Source: Paramecium sonneborni (Eukaryota > Ciliophora > Oligohymenophorea > Peniculida > Parameciidae). Taken from it: a stretch of 64,000 bases of DNA. Where the stretch lies: NCBI GenBank assembly GCA_905182985.1, contig CAJJDN010000111.1, positions 305,179 to 369,178 of the forward strand, in the 5' to 3' direction. The notes under the pieces are model-generated. The model was not told the DNA's origin. It saw only the letters and a list, made by a program, of their open reading frames with translations, and made no database searches. Shown one piece after another: positions 39,232 to 50,200 of this stretch; position 1 is the first letter of the stretch, and each line of letters starts with the position of its first letter. Position numbers and translations under genes: made by a program.

Positions 39232-42145
39232 ATGAGTTTAGAATAAAATTGTATTATCATATTTGATGATAAAGAAGAAATACCTTTTTAAAGAGAAATT
39301 TATGATTAAGAAAGTAATTAATATATTACTTTTCCACTGTCCTATGAAAAAGTTGGCTTAGTAAGTTTAATTTCTAAAAATCGATAATATTAGCTAAAAA
39401 AATAAATAAGTTAAATGAAAAAGGTTCTTGAATTTGTTAACAAAGGAGAAAATCTACTTTAATAAACACTTAAAATAGATACAACTTTGAAAATGGAAGA
39501 TTATTTACCTGATGTAGTTTTTGGTCCTAAATCACTCTAAACAAATAAAGGAGAAGCAGGGTTTTAAAAAATATGTTATTTAGGAGATTAATAAAATATG
39601 GCATCTCCTTAGAGCCTTAATTAAGAAAATGATAAACCAGGATCAAATATTTCAATTATAATATATAAAGGAGAAACTTTTGAAAATTTATAGAAATAAA
39701 TGGATTAGTATAGAAAGGAAAACACTAAAATTAAACCAATTGTATTGATTAATGGAAAATCATTATTTAAAAAGTTAATGAGATCAGATGAGGAATTATT
39801 TGTTAATTTTTATAAATTAAATTTCTTGCCCTTTCACAAAAAGTTTTTCACTTCTAATCATCATAGTTTATATTTTTAGATAAAAGATTAAATTGGATAT
39901 TATTTTGTTTTTTCTAGAGAATTTGATAAATTGGATTTGATTAAATGGATTTATTAAGGAATTTTAAGATTTATACAACCAAAATTTGCTGTAATAGCAT
40001 CAAGCAATGAAAAGTTTGATTAATAAATTAATATATTATAACTTTTTGCAATTTTGGAAAATGAGAATAATAAATATTTTGGAATTTAATGTTTGAAAAC
40101 AATTAATTATGAAGGAAGTTTTTTGTATAATTTTAAAGGGGATTTTGCAGATATAGCTCTAAAAATAGATTCAATGTTTAAAATTAAATAATTTCACGAT
40201 CCTCTCTCTTGTATATATAAATGGTCAGTGATAGAAGATGAAATAGAAACCTATATAAATACTTTATCAAGAGAATATTGTTCAAATGCTTGGGCATTAG
40301 GATATAATGCAATATTGCCTAAACTTATGAAGGAAAATCATAATTTAGAATTAAATATTCTTACAAGAAAAATTAGTGAATAGTAATTTTCCAAAAATTA
40401 GTTTGAAATAGTATTCAATTAGTTTTGTGAATTCAAATAAAATGTAAATTATCAATTGAGAAAATGCAGATTTGGTAAATTTAAAAATGTTTTACAATGG
40501 TTTATATCAAAAGTCTAAGTACTTCACAATTATTTTGGGATTTCAATTTGTAAATTTATTTCTAAAAATAATTTTAGGTTTTTTTTTTTCATTTTAATGT
40601 CCTTATTCAATTCTTTATAATTTATTAGAGAATTCTGTTGGATATACTGCATTAGCCATTATTATACCAGTTTTTTATGCTATAAATGTTTTGTTATTCT
40701 TGTTGTTAGTATAGCTCTATCACTTTAATGATAAAATCATTGAGAAGGATTAAACTTAAAAAGTTTCCATAATGGCTAATAAGAGCTCATAAAATCTTGA
40801 ATTTCATACTAAAGGATAATCTGAAAAAGTTGATATATTATTGTCTCAAGATAAAACAGAGTAAAACTAAATTATTTGTGAAGTTTAAGAGGATGATTAT
40901 TTTAAGGATTCTACTTATATTCTTGATAATAGATTATTAGAATTACAATAATTCTTTTTTATTTATAGATTTCCTTATTTGAAATACATAAGTCATAATA
41001 TAGCTTTTTTAATTGACTTTTAAAATTTTTTAGATTTAGGAGTAGTAATTTCAATTCTTTCTAATTTAATTGTTGTACATGGCTGGATCTTAATAAATGA
41101 AAGAACTTTAAAAGAAGGTATTTTATTTATTATGGTAATTGTTGTGATAATATTCCATTTCCTCAACAAAGGAATAGGAACTTGTAAGATGATATTTTAA
41201 TTTTCTATGTTAACATATTTTTGGTAGTTTCTATAATTACCTAAAAAGATAACATCATCTGCATAGAGAAGTGAATAGAAAAGGAAACTTGGATCATAAT
41301 TATTTTTGAATTTTCTATTATTATATTCATTCATAGCCATTGAATCATACTATAATTATTCTGGATACATTTTGATAGGAGTTTTTGGGTATCTTTCAGT
41401 TATTTACTTTATTATTGGTTCTTTTTAATATATTCAAAAAAATTGTTATCATACAACCCTTCCTTAGTAGTATTAATTATTAATTTGGGAAGCATAAATA
41501 GAAGAAGCTGATTTAAGACTTGATGTTTATGATAATTAAGATCCAAAAGATATTCTTGTTAAAAATTTAAGAAAGTTGGTGGCAGAAACTAATGAAGGAA
41601 AATAACATTAATAATAATAGTTGTAGTAAACTTAATATTTATATGAAAAAAAATTAACAGATACAATAAAGTTTCAATTAAAAAAAAATAATTAAAATAT
41701 GAATGAGTTAGATATGAAAAAAATTGATCAAATGATAGAAGAATAAATTCATAAATATATTGATGATTAAAATAAATAAGAATAGGTGAAATAAGCATTA
41801 GATTAATAAGAAAAGTTTAAATAAGGATAAAATTAATAAGAATAGTTTGAATAACGATAAGAGTAATCAGGATAAGATTAATAATTATAGTTTGAATAAA
41901 AATAAGATTAATAAGAATAGTTTAAATAAGGATAAAATTAATAATAATAGTTTAAATAAGGATAAGAATAAAATGAATAGTTAAAATAAGAATAAGATAA
42001 ATAAGAAAAGATTAATTATAAATAGTCAAATATATCACAATAGAATAGTAAAGTTGGGTTACCTTAATTTGGTCTATTCAAATAAGATTCTTTTTTATAA
42101 AGCTAAAAAATTGGGGGTTCTTAAATAGGTTAAGATAAAAAATGA
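39232..42145 (+). CDS. Chitin-synthase-like (GT2) membrane protein, divergent, Gln-rich tail
   Basis: 961 residues from ATG 39232 (MSLEQNCIIIFDDKEE) to TGA 42143-42145, with one intron at 40550-40577 (28 nt). The middle resembles the chitin-synthase layout: SYEKVGLVSL, then GFGIQCLKTINYEG-like text, LRKCRFGKFKNVLQWFIS and the hydrophobic core PYSILYNLLENSVGYTALAI, followed by further membrane segments. However, the catalytic DxD, EDR and QRRRW motifs of active synthases are not visible (LRKCRFGKFKN stands where QRRRW is expected). The last 200 residues are coiled and Gln-rich with imperfect repeats. The family call is tentative; it may be an inactive paralogue or a different polytopic protein. 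Confidence 0.5.
41805..42010 (+). repeat. Imperfect tandem Gln-rich codon repeats
   Basis: Degenerate units of about 27-33 bp built from GAATAG, TTTAAATAAGGATAA and AATTAATAA blocks. They encode variants of EQFKQGQNQQ and lie in the C-terminus of the chitin-synthase-like protein. TAA and TAG supply most of the Gln codons. Confidence 0.8.
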
Positions 42146-42249
42146 TATTTTATATAAAAATTTAATAAAAAAAATTTTTAATAATTAAATTTAATGAATA
42201 ATAGAAAAATTTATTAATTTTGATAACTTATTACTGAAATTTAAATGAA

Positions 42250-45200
42250 TCATTTTTTAGATGATTTGGTGTTTGATTTGACTGATTTAGCAACTGGATT
42301 AGATTTTTATGATTATGCATCTTTAGGTACTGATTATTATAATTGTTATTATTAAGATAATTAAGGATTATGATTTTAGTTTTTAATACTTTAAACAGTA
42401 GGTAACTCTTATTAGGCTTTAGAATTGATAACAGATTCAGGCATTTTCCATATAAAGATGGCTCCTTCTGCTCCAACTGAAATAATAGTTTTTTAATCTG
42501 GACTAATAGTAATCTATAAATTAAGAAAGAGAATACATACTCTAGTGATAGTACCTGAATGTCCTTAACCTTTGAAATAACAGATTCCTTCATCATAACC
42601 CCATAATTTAACTTCTTTATCTTCTCCTCCAGATACAAAATGTTCTCCTTCCTTTGTAATAGCTAATGCATTAACTTCTCCTTCTTCAGAACCATCTAAC
42701 ATTCTGATAGCTTATCCATCAAATGTTTCCCAATAAGTAACCTATAAATAAATAAATAACTAAAATACTTTTCTATCACTACCAGTAGTTAATAATTAAC
42801 TTTCTTCAGGATGATACAGAACCATTTTGAATAAGGTACTTTCAAATAAACACATAACTCTAGTAAATGATTTAAGATCCCATATAATACAAGAACCATC
42901 AGCACTAGCACTAACAGCTTATTCATTATTTCTTCTGACTTAAATAGACCATACTCTTCCTCTATGTTCTTTCATAGAAGATTTCATAACTTAAGTTTAT
43001 TTTCCAATTTCCCAAACTCTAACTTCTCCTTCTGATCCTCCTGATATAATTCTTAAACAATCAGAAGTACAAGTTAAGGATGTACAACCATGTATATGTG
43101 CATCATTAATTACATAAAGTAATCTACCTGATTATGGTAAAAATGATCTAATTTTTCCATCACTCCAACCACTTACAATACTTTTACCATCATTCATAAA
43201 TGAAACTGCCCAACATTCTAGATTAGGAACTTAAATTCTTAATAATTCTTATCTATTTTTAGCATTCCAAACTCTGATATCATTTAATGAACTTGTAGCA
43301 AAAACATCTGAATAATTATGAGGAAATGCTACATCATTTATTCTTTCATAATGACATGTGTTTCTTAATTCAGGTATTAATTTTTCAGTATCCAACCAAT
43401 ATATATTACTTTGATTAGTTCCTGCAAAAAAATGAGTTTAATCATTTGTAAATGATATTGATGTAACTCCTCCCAATAATTCACTACTTGCTACTATTTA
43501 CATTGTTTAATAAGATATCTTTGCTATCATTCCATCTCCAGCACCAACTATTATATCTCCATTCTACAGTAATCCCAAACAATTAACTCCTTATGAAAAC
43601 AATTTCTTAACTGGTGCTAATCTTTTATAAATTGCCATATCCATTTATATTTCAAATACATCTCCNNNNNNNNNNNNNNNNNNNNNNNNNNNNNNNNNNN
43701 NNNNNNNNNNNNNNNNNNGAATACATACTCTAGTGATAGTACCTGAATGTCCTTAACCTTTGAAATAACAGATTCCTTCATCATAACCCCATAATTTAAC
43801 TTCTTTATCTTCTCCTCCAGATACAAAATGTTCTCCTTCCTTTGTAATAGCTAATGCATTAACTTCTCCTTCTTCAGAACCATCTAACATTCTGATAGCT
43901 TACCCATCAAATGTTTCCCAATAAGTAACCTATAAATAAATAAATAAATAAAATACTTTTCTATCGCTACCAGTAGTTAATAATTAACTTTCTTCAGGAT
44001 GATATAGAACCATTTTGAATAAGGTACTTTCAAATAAACACATAACTCTAGTAAATGATTTAAGATCCCATATAATACAAGAACCATCAGCACTAGCACT
44101 AACAGCTTATTCATTATTTCTTCTGACTTAAATAGACCATACTCTTCCTCTATGTTCTTTCATAGAAGATTTCATAACTTAAGTTTATTTTCCAATTTCC
44201 CAAACTCTAACTTCTCCTTCTGATCCTCCTGATATAATTCTTAAACAATCAGAAGTACAAGTTAAGGATGTACAACCATGTATATGTGCATCATTAATTA
44301 CATAAAGTAATCTACCTGATTATGGTAAAAATGATCTAATTTTTCCATCACTCCAACCACTTACAATACTTTTACCATCATTCATAAATGAAACTGCCCA
44401 ACATTCTAGATTAGGAACTTAAATTCTTAATAATTCTTATCTATTTTTAGCATTCCAAACTCTGATATCATTTAATGAACTTGTAGCAAAAACATCTGAA
44501 TAATTATGAGGAAATGCTACATCATTTATTCTTTCATAATGACATGTGTTTCTTAATTCAGGTATTAATTTTTCAGTATCCAACCAATATATATTACTTT
44601 GATTAGTTCCTGCAAAAAAATGAGTTTAATCATTTGTAAATGATATTGATGTAACTCCTCCCAATAATTCACTACTTGCTACTATTTACATTGTTTAATA
44701 AGATATCTTTGCTATCATTCCATCTCCAGCACCAACTATTATATCTCCATTCTACAGTAATCCCAAACAATTAACTCCTTATGAAAACAATTTCTTAACT
44801 GGTGCTAATCTTTTATAAATTGCCATATCCATTTATATTTCAAATACATCTCCAGTCTTTGTTCCACAATAACAAAATTTATCATTTCTATCAATTGCTA
44901 CACAATTAAATGTTCTTTTTACATTTCCAAAATTTACATCTACTGATTAAATCTTTATATAATCTATTATCATACTTTTTTATTTTATTTATCTATTGTT
45001 AATATTTATACTCCTGTATTTAAAACTGCTATCATTTTCTCATCTGATTAATTGTAAAATTACACTTAATTTACTGGATCTCTATTTGGTGTTCCATACA
45101 ATGCTTTCCCTCCTTTTATATCCCAAATAATCAACATATTTTTATCATCAATTCCTCCTAATGATGCCAAATATAATTCATTATAAGAAAAACTCAATGA

Positions 45201-45597
45201 TTAAATCAAAACTTTGTGTAATTTCAATCTATGAATCATGCATCTTTCTTTAAAATCCCATATTATTATATCTGCTTAAAAACCCATGTAAGTTTTCTAC
45301 CCAGATGCAACATAATCTCCACTTCGAGAAACTGTTATTACAGAGATCTAATTATCATGTCCTCTATTTTATAGATTTTATATCCATACCTTAAAAATGT
45401 TTATTATCTTGTAATTATATGTCTAACTACAATTGTTGAACCTAATGGATATATAATATGCTTTTTAGCTAATATTTTATTTCATACCTCATTATCTGGA
45501 TGCAAAACCAATCCTTGAATTATTTTACCTTTTTTATTTATATTATTTATGTACCTGTAAAACCTATCACTGCCTAAATCTCAAGTTCTTATTACAT
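42250..45597 (-). CDS. CFAP52: CFAP52 (WDR16) WD40 ciliary protein, with assembly duplication inside
   Basis: Microtubule inner protein of ciliary doublets. The N-terminus MQQELEIQAVIGFTGK matches family AVIGFNGH. Further matches are HPDNEHIIYPLGST, ASGQKTYMGFQADIIIWDF, CHYERINDVAFPHNYSDVFA, DGKSIVSGWSDGKIRSF, ISGGSEGEVRVWEIG, ADGSCIIWDL and GHSGTITRITISPDQK. The tail is Gln/Ser-rich, ending NTKSSKK at TGA 42250-42252. Introns: 45529-45554, 45461-45487, 45364-45389, 44953-44975, 43930-43956 (repeated at 42742-42768) and 42514-42540. Three of them use AAG acceptors. Positions 42531-43665 repeat 43719-44853 around 53 Ns. Deleting one copy and the Ns, and removing the introns, leaves exactly 668 codons, so one copy is real. 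Confidence 0.93.
42531..43665. repeat. Duplicated CFAP52 segment, copy 1
   Basis: 1135-nt segment nearly identical to 43719-44853. I noticed only a handful of substitutions, in the intron and at synonymous positions (for example GGA/GGG, CTG/CTA, AGT/AGC). The equal length, the end at an N gap and the silent differences point to two haplotypes or unmerged contig ends. Confidence 0.9.
43666..43718. other. Assembly gap (53 N)
   Basis: Run of N separating the two nearly identical CFAP52 segments. Because the copies overlap completely, the gap most likely does not represent missing sequence. Confidence 0.98.
43719..44853. repeat. Duplicated CFAP52 segment, copy 2
   Basis: Second copy of the 1135-nt segment; it is continuous with the N-terminal part of the gene at 44854-45597. 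Copy 1 is continuous with the C-terminal part at 42250-42530. Confidence 0.9.
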
Positions 45598-45815
45598 TAT
45601 TTTATTTATTTACAAATATATATTAATTAATACTAAAAAATAAAACAACTGTTTTTTCATATATAATTTAGAACTTTTTCTATTCTAACTTTCTAACCAA
45701 TTCATTTAGTCTTAAACTTTAAATCATTTCTCTCTTTAATTACTAAATTTAACAGTATTAATTAACAATCATGATTGATTATGTTCATATTTATAATTTT
45801 TAGTATTTAATTATT

Positions 45816-46296
45816 ATGGATATAGAAGAAAAAAAGAATATGCAGTAAAGCGATGGCGATGAAATATTTATTCACATTTAAGACAATGCAAATTAATATA
45901 TTTAAAAAACAGATGATAAAAGCTAGAACTAAGTTATGATACCCAACTAAGTAATCGATCCCTAACAAAGTAAGTTAAAACCTTTAACTTTCGAATAAAT
46001 TAAATTGGTTTCATCAACTTAAGTTAGTGGAGATGGACATGTTAAATCTGTAAGAGTTTAATGTCCTTAATGTAAATAAAAGGTATAGAAAACCAGTATA
46101 TAAGGTTGATACTGTTATTGTGCGCAAAATTGGATCACAAACATATGTTGCCTCTTGCTTGCTTTTATTATGCTCTTTTGGTTTGGTTTGCGTTTCTTGT
46201 CTACCATGCATAATTGACGATTGCAAGGATGTGTTACATTCTTGTCCTTAATGCAAGACTCCACTTGGTAAAACTTAATTTACAATTTTGGATTGA
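45816..46296 (+). CDS. LITAF-domain-like membrane zinc protein with in-frame TGA and a frame break
   Basis: LITAF proteins are small endosomal membrane proteins with a zinc-binding CPxC...CPxC fold split by a hydrophobic insert. From ATG 45816 (MDIEEKKNMQQSDGDE) the frame reaches RVQCPQCKQKVQKTSIQG, matching the first half. It then meets TGA at 46107-46109 and continues in the same phase as YCYCAQNWITNICCLLLAF. One T too many near 46170-46173 then shifts to CVSCLPCIIDDCKDVLHS followed by CPQCKTPLGK, the second half. The stop is TGA 46294-46296. All zinc ligands are present, so loss may be recent or due to sequence error. The TGA is a true stop in this code. Confidence 0.62.
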
Positions 46297-47244
46297 TAAA
46301 TCTAATGGTTCACTTTTTATTTTTTAATGGAAAAACCATTTTATAACATTTTCATAAACCCCGTTTTCAGTTTTTCTTTCTTAATACTTAAAATAATAGA
46401 TCAATTTTAAAAAATATTAATATCCTAAAATATAATATATTTGTATAACTTTATAAAGCATCATAAAATTATTCTCGTTATCTAACATTCATCTCCAAAA
46501 GATATTTGTACTTATTTTCAAATCCCTTTACATAAATAAATTACTAAAAAATAAAAATTTTAAATTTAGAAAGAATGTCCCTTACAATCCTACAAAAAAG
46601 CCCAAGTGGATTTCTTTATAAATTTTAATACTAAAGACCTTAATATTCGATAGCTAATAAATTGAATTCAAAACTGAATTTCTAAAGTCTTTGTATATAC
46701 ATAACATTTTCATAACTACACATTCCTCAATATTATATATTAAAAATTTGGTTTATCTTTATATTGACTACATGAAATTACTTCTTTTTAAATATTCTTC
46801 GTCATATTTTAAATTCATCAGAAAAAAGAAATGAATTTAATTTTCTATTCCAATTAAAATGAATTTAATTCTTATCATTCATGCAAATTACTAATTATTA
46901 TTAAAAAGGTTTTAATATTGATCAAATCAATCAAAAAAAAAGTGAATAGATTATCTAAATTTTATTTAAAATATCCTTTCTTTATAAAATAAAAAATCAT
47001 AAAATATCTATGCTGTTTACTTCCTTTTTGTTTTCCAGTTTTTAAATATCTGACTATAATCAAGAAAATTTTTCTTTTTTATTCCTCAGAAATCAAAAAT
47101 TTTTATAACTTCATTGAATATGTTTCATAAATTTTTTTATTTCTTTTAATGAAATAAATAATAACAAAAATGAATTAAAATTTAATTCAATTCAAATAAA
47201 AAACAAAAACTAAACAGTCAATTAATAATAAAACTTCTTCTTTA
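46297..47244. other. Convergent intergenic region, no gene seen
   Basis: About 950 bp of AT-rich sequence between the 3' ends of two convergent genes. No frame with support in either direction was found. Confidence 0.55.
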
Positions 47245-50200
47245 TCAAGGGCTGATAAGCTTGTGCATGTCAACATCAGTTATAGTCTAACGATATCGAA
47301 TAGTAGATTAGGAATTAATCATTGAAATCATTTATCTATTTATATTATTTTTTATTTACTTTTAATGTCCTATTTAAACTTTTGATATTTAAATTAAATG
47401 ACAGCGTAATTTTGCAAAATTGTTTCTTCTTCGTTATTCTAAGTAATTTAATTTTTTAAGTTGATTATTCAAATAAATAGTCAGAAAACAATTAGCTTTT
47501 ATGCATCTCAACAATTTATGAAAATAATCAATAAGAGGAACTTTATATTTCTTAAAGTAAACTCTAAAAATATTTGTAATGAAAGGATAACATAATCTAC
47601 AACATAAAATAACAATAAAAATTTAAAGTATAACTGATAAGACTTAATCATTTTCCTTTTCTGATACATATTTTGCTGCTGCAATAAATATAGAAATTGA
47701 ACAAATTTATCCTGTTTATATATCTAAAAAATTCAAACTTGATATTATATAAGGTTTTTGTTTAACTGCTAATAATTAGTAAAAAAGCAAGCATAATCCA
47801 AGCAGAGAGGCTCTTAATAATACATTACTTTCAAAATAGGTTAATATTATTATAATAATTGTTTTTTTTGATAGTTTAATTTATTCCCAATAATAGCTTT
47901 CTGTATTATATTCATTAAATAGGTAACAAATATGTCTTCTTAGTTTTATTTTATCCAGTTGATCTCTATTAATATCCATAACAAAAAATAGAGAAAATGG
48001 AATTAATAGACCAATCATTCCAAGGCTTGGAATAACAAATCCTATTATCCAAGAGAAATGTTCAGTAGTTCCATAAATCAGAGATACATCTCCTTAAATG
48101 TAAAAAATCTTTGAAATTTCTCTTTTAGATACTATTGAACACAATCTAAATAATTAATAATTATATAAATATACTATTTTATTAAAGCTGCATAATTTGA
48201 TACATATAAATATAATAATGTATTCGAAATGATACTTCTATTTAAACTCTTTTTTTTGCATTATGCATGAATTGTGAATCCAGCCCAAATTAGCAATAAT
48301 TGAATAAGTATCAAAATTAGCATAGCTATTATTCTAATGTAGATTAGCTCATAATTTTGAAGTTGAGATAAATAGCAATCTAAATTATTAGCCATAAAAA
48401 AAGAAGCATTGCTTGTTAACTCAATAAAATTTAATGAAAATGAAAAATTTATGTTAAAAGTAAAGACAACTGAAAATATCCATAAATAATTCAAAAGCAT
48501 TTTAATAAGAATACTTTCATGATCTTAAATAAATCTACTTTAATACCTTAATCTAATTTAAATATGATTTTACTAAATTTTTATCTAATTTTAAGTGATG
48601 AGAATAATCTATTAGATTTTTCAATACTTCTTAAAGTTATTAAGATGGAAAACAATGCCCTATCATAAGTTAATTAATTACCATAATGAAGTTAATAAAA
48701 ACGGTAATATACTATCTTAAATTCGATTACATCCTAAACATTAAAAATTCTATAAATTTTTAAAAAACATTCCATCTCCTCTAAAATCAAAATTATCACA
48801 TTCTTCACATAAACCTCCAAAATGACCTTTACTACATAGACTATTTCCAACCTCCCAACCACCTGTACAAAATTTAGGATTTTTTATACAACTTTCTGTA
48901 TAATCTGAAAATTAATCTGGTCTCCAATATCCTTCGTATAGTTTAATTTTATTTGATGTTATATTTTCAAATTTTTCTTTATCAAAAATTGAACATTTTG
49001 TTGCATTATAAGTTACCGAATAGAATCCTTAATTTGATTAGCAAACTTAGCATCCTTTATCTATATAAAACTCTCCTAACTAACATTTTAAAGTTTTAGC
49101 ATAAATATAATATTTTAATGGTACTTCATTTGATTCAGACATACAATTTAATTCAATTTATAATATTCTATTATCTTAATAGTATGGATCAAATCCAAAA
49201 GAAAGAGAACTTAAATCAAAAACCTTAGAATCCATATCAAACATAAGGTTTTAATGTATTTTCTCTTCTGATTCTATACTTTTATTTTCATAATGTATTG
49301 TTGCAACTATTAAACAAGATGGATTTGTAAGATTCTCTAAATTCTCATTATAACCATTTTTAAAATTTATTGATATCATCTCTAAATAACTTTTAAAAAC
49401 TTAATATTTTGGCACATAAATCTTATAACTATTAATCTTTTAATTACTTGGAATCATCAACCATTGTGCTTTTTAGATAAATCCTTATTCTATAATGTTA
49501 TATGGTTGTATTATTGAAACTAACATGTTTTAGTTATCAAGTTATAATTATTATGATTACATTTCCATTTAATTTATAAAAACACTTAAATGGGTTGGCT
49601 CTTCAACTAAATTATTTGCATAACTTTCTGCAGTATTAAAAAGTAAATAAGATTATTAAAAGTTTTCTGAGTTTAAATTATTATATTTCTCTAAAAACAT
49701 GCCACCTCCTACTTTAGCCTAATTTGACATCAAAATAGATTCTTCAATTTTAAATCCATTTTTTTCAATATTTAAATATATGCCACCTCCTGCTTTGCCT
49801 GCATAATTTTCAAGAATTTTGCTTTTGCTTATTAAAAGTTGAATGTTCTCAACTTAGATAGCCGTACCTTAGCTGCCATAATTTTAAATAAAAACAGAAT
49901 CATATACCATAACTTTTTATTTAATATTATAAGCACCAGCATTAAAGTATAAGCATCCATATTCTTTTATTTTGTTGTTACTGCATTAAAATTCATTAAT
50001 TCTTACAAACTTAAAATCAGTAAGCACAAAATAAATTAATCCTTTAGTATAATTTTAACAATTATTCTATAATAATTTTACTTAATTTAATATTAATTTT
50101 AATTTACTATTTTAGCTTGATATTTAAATAAGTGAATGATTTGAATTTAGAGATAAATTCAACAATAGTTACATGTTTTTGATTATTTCAATTTTACTGT

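Noticed and set aside
41589..41798. Hydrophobic minus-strand open frame
   Set aside because: It is antisense to the coiled, Gln-rich part of the chitin-synthase-like gene.
42531..44853. True tandem duplication of WD40 repeats in CFAP52
   Set aside because: The copies are almost identical including the intron, meet at an N gap, and would break the normal repeat order and codon count.
46014..46226. 70-codon minus-strand open frame
   Set aside because: It lies antisense to the LITAF-like gene, whose zinc motifs read on the plus strand.
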